A stretch of 41,308 nucleotides of DNA from Gemmatimonadota bacterium. GTDB taxonomy: Bacteria; Gemmatimonadota; Gemmatimonadetes; Gemmatimonadales; Gemmatimonadaceae. Numbering within the stretch: position 1 is the first letter of the stretch; each line of letters starts with the position of its first letter. Shown in pieces: positions 16,541-23,462 of this stretch. The position numbers were made by a program, and so were the translations under genes. The notes under the pieces were generated by a model. That model was not told where the DNA came from. It saw nothing but the letters and a program-made list of their open reading frames with translations, and searched no databases. The DNA lies in assembly GCA_021324635.1 (NCBI GenBank), contig JAJPIS010000099.1, positions 1 through 41,308 of the forward strand. The letters are read 5' to 3'.

Positions 16541-19216
16541 ATGATGGCGAGAGCGCGAAAGACGGGTATCATGAAGGCTCGGGGCGGGGGGCCAACCCCG
16601 GTCGAGGCGATCAAGCACAGGGACCACCGGGTGAACATCCCGACCGAAGAGCTGCGCGATTTCGTGCGGACCGACGAGGATCGCCCGGGGACGCTGCTCT
16701 ATCCGCGCGACCCCTCGCTCGACCCGCAGCTTGTTTGGAAGGGGAAGGACGAGCAGGACCGGCAGGATCTCGCTGTTCCGGTCGTGCCGATCTTTATCCA
16801 GGAGAAGATTCACCCGCAGGCGCTGGTGGAGAACCTGCGCGAGACTGCCGCCCCGGGTCAGCCCGAGCCCGAGCTATCCCTCTTTGCCGACTTCAACGGC
16901 CTGGACGGTGACTTCGACAAGAAGGTCGACTTCTACCACCACGAGGGCCACTGGTCGAACCGGATGATCCTCGGCGATTCGCTGCTCGTGATGGCGAGCC
17001 TGGCCGAGAAGGAAGGGCTCAAGGGGAAAGTGCAATGCATCTACTTCGACCCGCCCTACGGGATCAAGTTCGGCTCGAATTGGCAGGTGAGTACGCGGCA
17101 CCGCGATGTGAGGGACGGGCGGGTCGAGGATGCGTCGAGGCAGCCAGAGCAGGTCCGGGCGTTTCGCGACACATGGCAACTTGGTATTCACTCGTATCTG
17201 GCGTACCTGCGGGATCGCCTCGCGACGGCCCATGAGCTACTGAGCGAGACGGGCAGCATTTTCATACAGATTGGCGATGAAAACGTGCATCTCGTGCGCT
17301 CTCTCCTCGACGAGGCTTTTGGGAGTGGCAACTTCTGCAGCATGATCTCGTTCCGTAAGACGAGCGCAGTCAGCAGCCCCGTTGCTCGGGTCAATGTGCT
17401 CGCCGGCGTATCTGATGTCGTGCTCTGGTATGCAAAGAATCGTGACTCGGTGAAGTACCGCCAACTCTACTTGGCCAAGGCGCTCGATACTGACGCCGCG
17501 GGAGTCTACTCCTGGCTTCAGGAGCCCGATGGCAGCCGGCGCCGAATGAATACCAGCGAGCGTCAAGGTGAAACCGCGCTCTTGAGAGGCAGTCGTGTAT
17601 TCCGTATAGACAATGCAACGTCGACGGGCCATAGCGCCGCTCTATCTCAGTCTTTGCAAGTCGACGGGAGGACCTACTCCCCCGGTGCTAACAAGCACTG
17701 GAAGACCACGGTGGAGGGGATGACGCGGCTGCTTTCAGCGCACAGACTGGTTCCTGCGGGGGTCACCCTCGGATACGTAAGATTTATTGATGATTTTCCG
17801 GCTTACCCACTCGTGAACCTGTGGCCAGACACCGGCACCGGGAGTTTTACGGACGAGAAGATCTACGTCGTCCAAACTGGGACGAAGGTCGTCGAGCGCT
17901 GCCTCCTTATGGCCACTGACCCCGGCGATCTCGTTCTCGATCCCACCTGCGGATCCGGCACAACCGCCTATGTAGCCGAGCAATGGGGTCGCCGCTGGAT
18001 CACGATCGATACTAGCCGCGTAGCGCTGGCACTTGCGCGCACGCGCCTCATGACGGCGAAATACCCCTACTACCTGCTCGCGGACTCCCGCGAAGGCATC
18101 GCCAAAGAGTCCGAGATTACCGGCCGCATCCCAGCCGAGCAGAAGCCTGAAGGCGACATCCGCAAGGGCTTCGTCTACAAGCGTGTGCCGCATGTCACCC
18201 TCAAATCCATCGCCAACAACCCCGACATCAAAGAAGGGATGTCGCGCGAGGAGATCGACGCGGCGATCGCCCGGCACGCCGAGATCGAGCTGTTGTACGA
18301 TAGGCCGTACGAGGATCCCAAGCGGGTCCGCGTCACCGGTCCCTTTACCGTGGAGTCGCTCTCCCCGCACCGGGTGCTCTCGATCGACGAGGAGCGGCCG
18401 GCGAGCGAAGTCGATGGGCAGCGGTCTTCGGCGCCGGCGCAGTTCGAGACGATGATCATCGACAACCTGCGAAAGGCCGGCGTGCAGAACACCAAGAAGG
18501 GCGAACGCCTCGTCTTCGACACACTCGACGTGCGCGCGGGCATTTGGATCCAGGCCGCCGGCACGTACACCGATGCCGCGGGCAAGGTCAGGCGGGTCGC
18601 GGTGTCGATCGGCCCCGAGCACGGCACCGTCGGCCCGATGCAGGTGAAGGAGGCGGCGAAGGAAGCGGTGCAGGGGGTCGGGTACGATACTCTCGTCGTC
18701 TGTGGCTTCGCCTTCGACCCACACGTGAGCGAGGAGGTGAAGCGTTACGGCACGCTCACCGTGCTGCCGGCCCGGATGAATCCCGACCTCTCGATGGGCG
18801 ACGAGTTGCTCAAGAAGACGGGCGCCGGCAATCTCTTCATGGTGTTCGGGGAGCCCGATCTCGACGTTCGGAAGACAGGCGATGGCAAGGTGGTCGTGGA
18901 GATTCGCGGGCTCGATGTGTACGACCCGACGACCGGCGAGATCCGGTCGTCCAGCACCGACGATATCGCCTGCTGGTTCATCGACACCAGGTACAACGGC
19001 GAGAGCTTCTTCGTTCGCCACGCCTACTTCACCGGGGCCCAGGAGCCGTACGAGAAGCTCCGGCGTGCGCTCCGCGCCGACATCGACGAAGCCGCCTGGC
19101 AGTCGCTCTACTCGACCGTGAGCCGGCCCTTCGACGCGCCGGACACCGGGAAGATCGCCGTGAAGGTGATCAACCACTACGGTGACGAAGTGCTGAAGGT
19201 GCTCGCGACCGTCTGA
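16541..19216 (+). CDS. Site-specific DNA methyltransferase, beta class (type III Mod-like)
   Basis: An 891-residue adenine-type DNA methyltransferase. Motif IV DPPY (170-173, FDPPYGIKFGSNWQ) precedes motif I DPTCGSGTT (467-475), the beta-class order. About 295 residues between them form the target-recognition region, with visibly lower GC (about 17240-17900) than the flanks. The protein has a long C-terminal extension (about 520-891) beyond the usual Mod length, shared with relatives that pair with this type of restriction subunit. It would modify host sites and guide the restriction subunit. The start is the first of two adjacent ATGs, behind GCAGGA. The gene appears co-transcribed with the restriction gene. 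Confidence 0.86.
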   Translation: MMARARKTGIMKARGGGPTPVEAIKHRDHRVNIPTEELRDFVRTDEDRPGTLLYPRDPSLDPQLVWKGKDEQDRQDLAVPVVPIFIQEKIHPQALVENLRETAAPGQPEPELSLFADFNGLDGDFDKKVDFYHHEGHWSNRMILGDSLLVMASLAEKEGLKGKVQCIYFDPPYGIKFGSNWQVSTRHRDVRDGRVEDASRQPEQVRAFRDTWQLGIHSYLAYLRDRLATAHELLSETGSIFIQIGDENVHLVRSLLDEAFGSGNFCSMISFRKTSAVSSPVARVNVLAGVSDVVLWYAKNRDSVKYRQLYLAKALDTDAAGVYSWLQEPDGSRRRMNTSERQGETALLRGSRVFRIDNATSTGHSAALSQSLQVDGRTYSPGANKHWKTTVEGMTRLLSAHRLVPAGVTLGYVRFIDDFPAYPLVNLWPDTGTGSFTDEKIYVVQTGTKVVERCLLMATDPGDLVLDPTCGSGTTAYVAEQWGRRWITIDTSRVALALARTRLMTAKYPYYLLADSREGIAKESEITGRIPAEQKPEGDIRKGFVYKRVPHVTLKSIANNPDIKEGMSREEIDAAIARHAEIELLYDRPYEDPKRVRVTGPFTVESLSPHRVLSIDEERPASEVDGQRSSAPAQFETMIIDNLRKAGVQNTKKGERLVFDTLDVRAGIWIQAAGTYTDAAGKVRRVAVSIGPEHGTVGPMQVKEAAKEAVQGVGYDTLVVCGFAFDPHVSEEVKRYGTLTVLPARMNPDLSMGDELLKKTGAGNLFMVFGEPDLDVRKTGDGKVVVEIRGLDVYDPTTGEIRSSSTDDIACWFIDTRYNGESFFVRHAYFTGAQEPYEKLRRALRADIDEAAWQSLYSTVSRPFDAPDTGKIAVKVINHYGDEVLKVLATV

Positions 19217-19275
19217 CCGTGTGGGCTGCCGGCAGAGAGGCCCTGCCTGCTGAGTCGGCTGTCTGGTGGTGCGAG

Positions 19276-19304
19276 TTGACCTGCGAGCAAAGGGGGCGTA
19301 TGAT
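19276..19304 (+). promoter_or_regulatory. Sigma70-type promoter for the DUF5131-tcmP pair
   Basis: TTGACC (19276-19281), a 17-base spacer, then TATGAT (19299-19304). Both hexamers are one base from consensus at optimal spacing, rare in this GC-rich window. Transcription would begin near 19311, about 30 bases before the TTG start of the DUF5131 gene. This gives the pair expression independent of the restriction-modification genes. Confidence 0.65.
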
Positions 19305-19342
19305 AGAGCAGGATTCGGTCTTTCTTCGGTGAGAGAGGGCTC

Positions 19343-20101
19343 TTGGGCGACCGCACGGGTATCGAGTGGACCGACGCGACGTGGAACCCGATGACCGGCT
19401 GCACCAAAGTCTCGGCTGGGTGCGATCACTGCTACGCGGCAACGGTCGCGGTGACAAAGACCCGCGATGCATATCTCCGGCAGCGACCGGTCAAGGACAC
19501 GGCAGCTAATCGAGCTGACCCGTTCGCACCCCGGTTCTGGGACCAGCGCCTCGAGCAGCCGCTTCGGTGGCGTGAGCCGCGCCGGATCTTCGTCAACAGC
19601 ATGTCCGACGTGTTCCACGCCCACTTCTCGGCGGAGATGATCCACCGTGTCTTCGACGTGATGGCAATGGCGAGGTGGCACCAGTTCCAGGTGCTGACTA
19701 AGCGACCCGAACGGGCGCTCCGACTCAGTGGCCGCCTCCCTTGGCCGCCGAACGTCTGGATGGGCACGTCGATAGAGAACATGGACGTCGCGCGCCGCGC
19801 GGACAGTCTGCGTCAGATCCCCGCGGCGGTCCGGTTCATCAGTGCGGAGCCCCTACTCGGCCCGCTCGCGGATCTGGACCTGACCGGGATCGACTGGGTG
19901 ATCGGCGGAGGTGAGAGCGGAGGCCGGGCCCGGCCATGCCAGCCAGAGTGGGCGAGGGATCTACGAGACCGTTGTCTCGGTCGCGGCGTCGCGTTCTTCT
20001 GGAAGCAGTGGGGCGGACGGACGCCCAAGGCTGGCGGCCGAACGTTGGACGGGCGCGTGTGGGACGAGTACCCGGTCGCACTTTCCGCGGTCGCCGAATG
20101 A
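19343..20101 (+). CDS. DUF5131 (phage Gp37/Gp68-like) three-Cys-motif protein
   Basis: A 252-residue protein of the Gp37/Gp68 family. The hallmark is near the N-terminus: GIEWTDATWNPMTGC, then VSAGCDHCYA, with Cys20, Cys27 and Cys30 in C-x6-C-x2-C. Other blocks are IFVNSMSDVFHAHF, FQVLTKRPERAL, VWMGTSIENMD, FISAEPLLGPL, IGGGESGGRARPC and FFWKQWGG. The layout recalls radical-SAM proteins, but the Cys spacing is non-canonical and the activity is unproven. The TTG start follows GAGAGAGGG and matches the usual family N-terminus. Its partner TcmP starts 27 bases downstream; the pairing is a recognised genomic association of unknown function. Confidence 0.82.
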   Translation: MGDRTGIEWTDATWNPMTGCTKVSAGCDHCYAATVAVTKTRDAYLRQRPVKDTAANRADPFAPRFWDQRLEQPLRWREPRRIFVNSMSDVFHAHFSAEMIHRVFDVMAMARWHQFQVLTKRPERALRLSGRLPWPPNVWMGTSIENMDVARRADSLRQIPAAVRFISAEPLLGPLADLDLTGIDWVIGGGESGGRARPCQPEWARDLRDRCLGRGVAFFWKQWGGRTPKAGGRTLDGRVWDEYPVALSAVAE

Positions 20102-20128
20102 GCACCGCCTGACCGACTACGCACGCGT

Positions 20129-21208
20129 ATGGCGAAGTCGCTCGGCAAGACCTGGGACCTCATGCCGCATTCGGCGGCCAAGCACGAGATCCTCCGCCGC
20201 TACTTGCAGGCGTGGATCCCCATCCTGAGCAGCACGCACCGCCGGATCATGTACATCGACGGGTTCGCTGGCCCGGGGGAGTACCGGGGTGGCGAACCTG
20301 GGTCGCCGGTGATCGCGTTGCAGGCTGCGATTGACCACGCAGACCGCATCACGGGTGAGATGTCATTCCTATTCATTGAGGAGGATGAGGAGCGGAAGGC
20401 CAATCTCGAGCGATGTGTCGAAAAGCTTTGCATACCGGCGAATTTTCACCTCGACATCCGTTCGGGTCGGTGTAACGAGACGGTGAGCGCCCTCTTGGAT
20501 GGGCTCGAACAGGATGGACGCGCTCTCGTCCCGACTTTTGCCTTCCTGGATCCGTTCGGGTTCGCGCACACACCTCTCGATCTCATTGCGCGACTGATGC
20601 GCCGAGCGAGCTGCGAAGTGCTCGTAACCTTTATGTACGACGAGATCAACCGATTTCTGAATCAAAAGCAGCAACCTGCGAATTTCGACGCACTGTTCGG
20701 TACGACCGAGTGGCGCAAGGGGCTGGGCGTCAGCGATCGCCGGCAATATCTCCGAGATCTCTATCGGACCCAGCTCGAACAACGCGCGCAGATCAGATAT
20801 GTACGCGCCTTCGAGATGTTCAACCGGAGGAACCAGACTGACTACTTCTTGTTCTTCGGTACCAACCGGATTGAAGGCCTCAAGAAGATGAAGGACGCGA
20901 TGTGGAAGGTCGACCAGACCGGCGCGTTCTCCTTCTCGGACGCGACGGACCCGCGTCAAACTGTGTTGTTCGACAGAGGGCCGGATGCCGCCGACGTCCG
21001 TCGGCAGGTGCTCGCCGCGTTCGCCGGCAAGGAAGTTACGATCGATCAGCTGGAGGCGTTCGTGATTGCGGAAACTCCCTATCGCGAGACCCACCTCCGG
21101 TCACTCGTCCTGAAGCCGATGGAGAAAGCGGGCGAACTGCGCGTTGATCCGAGCACCAGGGGAAAGGGTCTAACGTACCCGAAGGGATCCAACATTCGTT
21201 TCGCTTAG
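20129..21208 (+). CDS. tcmP: Three-Cys-motif partner protein TcmP
   Basis: A 359-residue TcmP-family protein. The N-terminal half has a Rossmann methyltransferase-like look: YIDGFAGPGEY (42-52) resembles motif I, FIEEDEER at 83-89 supplies an acidic residue where motif II is expected, and FLDPFGF (139-145) sits where motif IV lies. These readings are mine and SAM binding is not shown. The C-terminal 80 residues (VTIDQLEAFVIAETPY, LKPMEKAGELRV, YPKGSNIRFA) look like a winged-helix domain. The ATG at 20129 has only a weak ribosome binding site, so translation may be coupled to the DUF5131 gene. AT content is higher than in neighbours, consistent with acquisition by transfer. Confidence 0.8.
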   Translation: MAKSLGKTWDLMPHSAAKHEILRRYLQAWIPILSSTHRRIMYIDGFAGPGEYRGGEPGSPVIALQAAIDHADRITGEMSFLFIEEDEERKANLERCVEKLCIPANFHLDIRSGRCNETVSALLDGLEQDGRALVPTFAFLDPFGFAHTPLDLIARLMRRASCEVLVTFMYDEINRFLNQKQQPANFDALFGTTEWRKGLGVSDRRQYLRDLYRTQLEQRAQIRYVRAFEMFNRRNQTDYFLFFGTNRIEGLKKMKDAMWKVDQTGAFSFSDATDPRQTVLFDRGPDAADVRRQVLAAFAGKEVTIDQLEAFVIAETPYRETHLRSLVLKPMEKAGELRVDPSTRGKGLTYPKGSNIRFA

Positions 21209-21508
21209 CCGAACGCGATCCAGGCGAGTTGCGGTCGCGGTATACCTCGACCAGGGTGACCCGATCCCGCTGCCGCCGGGTGTGTCCCGACTCCCGTGGG
21301 AACGGGGCACTCGGCCACCGCAGCCGTCGTGACGGCGACCGCTGAGCGCGGGCACGGGGCCGCGGACGAGCTCGACGCGAGGGACATTGATACCAAATGT
21401 CGGGGGTTGCAAATAAGACCCGACGTTTCGTATCACTACCGCCGTGGCTTCCACTCGCGGCAGTAAGGCGCTCCGGGCGGATCGAGAAGCTCGGGCTCGC
21501 CCTCCACG
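21209..21508. other. Non-coding stretch downstream of tcmP
   Basis: No convincing gene is seen in these 300 bases on either strand. A short plus frame (YLDQGDPIPLPPGVSRLPWE near 21240-21300) is the only protein-like text and I do not recognise it. The stretch contains the inverted repeat at 21388-21435. Confidence 0.4.
21388..21435. repeat. Imperfect 17-bp inverted repeat with 14-base loop
   Basis: TGATACCAAATGTCGGG (21388-21404) pairs with CCCGACGTTTCGTATCA (21419-21435) at 15 of 17 positions, around the AT-rich loop GGTTGCAAATAAGA. It lies between tcmP and the DUF2130 remnant and is much more AT-rich than its surroundings. It could be a mobile-element or island end, a recombination site, or a structured RNA. 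No second copy was noticed in the window. Confidence 0.5.
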
Positions 21509-21690
21509 ATGTCGAAAGGTGTTGAAGACTTCTGCATACAGGATGGGATCTGGATCGCCCGCCCTGAGCTGGCTCTACGCCTAGCTACCGCGCTGCGCGC
21601 CGGGATCCAACGAGCACACGCGGCCACAAGCGCAGTAACCGGGAGGGACGACAAGGCGGGAGCGGTGTACCGCTACCTGTTGGGCCCCGA
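21509..21690 (+). pseudogene. Remnant of a DUF2130 protein
   Basis: About 60 codons read FCIQDGIWIARPELALRLAT, ALRAGIQRAHAA, then GRDDKAGAVYRYLLGPE. This matches the conserved central-to-C-terminal block of DUF2130 proteins (DGVWV, ALATALR, K..x..YxYLxG). The frame upstream stops at 21464-21466 without the preceding family blocks. Downstream it departs from the family after LLGPE, where the minus-strand HEPN-CBS gene ends. Both ends of the original gene (about 400 codons) are missing. Confidence 0.6.
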
Positions 21691-21700
21691 GCGCCCCATC

Positions 21701-22507
21701 CTAGAGCAGGTCGAACGCCGTGGCCAGGCCCAGGAGCTGCCGACCATCGGGTGACAGGACAAGCACGGGTAGTTGCCCGATGTCGCTCACGACCTGGACG
21801 ACCAGCGTGTCGGGAGGGCAGGTGCGCGCATCGACCAGGTGCAGCCCATCATCACCCACCGCGTCGGTCAAGCGCTGTCCGAGTCGACGTTTCAGCTCTG
21901 CCGAATCGCCCGCCCGCAGATACCGCGCGAGCTCGCAGTCGAGCACGAACTTCCATTCCGGCCGGTCCTCTGGGCCAACGGCCACCGGCAGACATGAGAA
22001 GGAGTTGGCGAGTAGCGTTTGACGAATGAAGCTCAAGGGGTGCCACAGGCAGGCACACACAGGCGCGCGGACCATGAAATCAGCAACGCAGTCGTAGCCT
22101 CGCATCAGCGCATCCTCGAGTGTCAGAGCGATAGCAGCGGCGTGAGACGCAAGGTGACGCGCAAACGCCCCCTCGTGCACCGCGGCGTTGCGCGCCGTCC
22201 GAAGCTGGTCGAACAGGTCGCAAAACGGGATATGAAATTCCCTGTAGGAAGTCGGGATGTCGAGGGCCAGAGGTGAGCGGCACGCCAGACCGGTCAACGG
22301 ATCCTTGAGTGCCCCAAGTCCGCTCCATGACGGCTTCAGGTAGTTACCGAGGCGTTCGATCACATGGACGATGCTGTTGAACGCCTCGCTGTCGCGGAGC
22401 GTCGCCCCACGGGCCTCGCGGAGGGCGTCCCGAAAGTGCAGCGCCGCCTCGGGAGGCATGGAGAGCGGGGGCGCCGGGAGCGGCAAAGCACGAGTCTCGG
22501 CACGCAC
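21701..22507 (-). CDS. Predicted HEPN-CBS fusion protein
   Basis: A 268-residue protein when read from the GTG at 22507; the ATG at 22459 (252 residues) is an alternative and neither has a strong ribosome binding site. The N-terminal helical part includes a HEPN-like signature, LRTARNAAVHEGAFARHLA, with Arg106-Asn107 and His111 (R-x4-H, the arrangement of HEPN RNase sites). The C-terminal half reads as two CBS motifs: about 143-197 (MVRAPVCACLWHPLSFIRQT, then CLPV) and about 210-268 (IGQLPVLVLSPDGRQLLG, LATAFDLL). CBS pairs bind adenine nucleotides, so this may be a nucleotide-gated RNase. Domain calls are by eye. It is encoded opposite the island's other genes and abuts a truncated toxin. 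Confidence 0.6.
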   Translation of the reverse strand: MRAETRALPLPAPPLSMPPEAALHFRDALREARGATLRDSEAFNSIVHVIERLGNYLKPSWSGLGALKDPLTGLACRSPLALDIPTSYREFHIPFCDLFDQLRTARNAAVHEGAFARHLASHAAAIALTLEDALMRGYDCVADFMVRAPVCACLWHPLSFIRQTLLANSFSCLPVAVGPEDRPEWKFVLDCELARYLRAGDSAELKRRLGQRLTDAVGDDGLHLVDARTCPPDTLVVQVVSDIGQLPVLVLSPDGRQLLGLATAFDLL

Positions 22508-22515
22508 CGCGTTAT

Positions 22516-22599
22516 TCACCAGCGGCGATTGAGCCGAGCACACCGGTCGCCGGCTAAGATCCACGCCAGCGCCGCCGACGCATCCAGTATCAGGTTCAC
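22516..22599 (-). pseudogene. Truncated PIN-domain toxin
   Basis: Twenty-seven codons beginning VNLILDASAALAWIL, the start of a PIN toxin with its first catalytic Asp, then unrelated sequence and a stop. The GTG start overlaps the antitoxin stop as GTGA (22596-22599). About 100 C-terminal residues are missing, evidently lost when the sequence now holding the HEPN-CBS gene was joined here. Confidence 0.65.
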
Positions 22600-22833
22600 A
22601 CCCGACCCTCCGCGATCCACCTGGCGAGGTCGGCCGGGTCGACGTTCCGGACATGATCGAAGCCCTGCATGGCTGCGATCGCCGCCCGCGTTCCGGGCTG
22701 CCGCCGCGGCACTCGGCACCAGGTCGGCGATTGGCCGCCCCCGATGCGTGATCGTGAACCGCTTCCCGCGCTTCACCTGCCGGAGCAGCTCTGGTAACCT
22801 CGTCTTCGCGTCGTAGGCTCCGATCGTCGACAC
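22596..22833 (-). pseudogene. Frameshifted Phd/YefM-type antitoxin
   Basis: From the GTG at 22833 the frame encodes STIGAYDAKTRLPELLRQV, then RFTITHRGRPIADLVPS, a clear Phd/YefM antitoxin N-terminus. After about codon 50 the reading must shift to recover the tail (AAIAAMQGFDHVRNV, DPADLARWIAEGRV), which ends at 22596. The span of 238 bases is not a multiple of three, so there is a net one-base change near 22700-22716. With its toxin also truncated, the module should be dead. Confidence 0.65.
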
Positions 22834-22942
22834 TGATCCCCCTATGCGACTGGTCTATAGGCTGGTCGAATATACGACGCGAGCCGGGCCGCTATCGACG
22901 CGCTTGGTGCCAATCGCGTCCCGATGGCGAGTGTGGTGTCGG

Positions 22943-23248
22943 TCAGACGGCGAGGGAGAGGACGCCGGCCACTTCGTACTGCGCGTCCAGCGCGTCCCAG
23001 ATGACGCCCCACCCACCGGCGTCGAGCCGGACGGTGCGCAGGATTTCGGGCGAGACGCCTTCGAGCTCCGGCATGAGCGCGATCGGCACGATCATCGCGA
23101 CCGCGGTCGGGAGCGTCACCTCGAGCGCGCGCCGCTCCTCGAGGTAGCGGACGGCCGTCGCCGTTGGCTCCTCCGGGAGATCCAGGCGCGGGTGCCGCAC
23201 ACGCTCGCGGATCTCCGCCGTCGTCAGTCGCCGTCTAGTCGCCGCCAT
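22943..23248 (-). CDS. DUF2442-like small protein
   Basis: A 101-residue protein. Its second half has the DUF2442-like pattern: YLEERRALEVTLPTAVAMIV, then LMPELEGVSPEILRTVRLDA and GWGVIWDALDAQYEVAGVL. The first 30 residues are basic (TRRRLTTAEIRERVRHPRLD). No DUF4160 partner is next to it. It shares only the family pattern with the DUF2442 gene at 3023, so it is not a recent duplicate. It diverges from the decarboxylase gene across 214 bases. Function is unknown. Confidence 0.65.
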   Translation of the reverse strand: MAATRRRLTTAEIRERVRHPRLDLPEEPTATAVRYLEERRALEVTLPTAVAMIVPIALMPELEGVSPEILRTVRLDAGGWGVIWDALDAQYEVAGVLSLAV

Positions 23249-23344
23249 CGGTCTCCCCTACCGCGTGAGCAGCATCGCCTGATTTCGGCCCCACACCCCC
23301 TGCGCCCCGGGCATCGCGATGCCGCGCCCCGTGAATGGTACGCC

Positions 23345-23359
23345 CGACGTCTGACGTCG
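23345..23359. promoter_or_regulatory. CGACGTC-T-GACGTCG palindrome
   Basis: A perfect 7-bp inverted repeat with a one-base centre lies in the gap between the divergent DUF2442 and decarboxylase genes. It could be an operator for either. A 14-bp palindrome, GGCATCGCGATGCC, lies nearby at 23310-23323. Confidence 0.3.
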
Positions 23360-23462
23360 CCACGGCACTTTGGCCACATGGACCGCGGGAGCATCGGTTT
23401 GGTCCCCGGGATAGCATTCGAGCCGACCAGAACCCCCGACCTGAACCCGGAGGCCCCGCCCC

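Noticed and set aside
17735-19681. A 648-codon minus-strand frame across the methyltransferase and DUF5131 genes
   Set aside because: It spans two well-supported genes and their promoter on the other strand and has no recognisable domains.
21436-21654. A 72-codon minus-strand frame ending in ELLDPPGAPYCREWKPRR
   Set aside because: The tail looks protein-like, but most of the frame is antisense to the DUF2130 remnant and no family is recognised.
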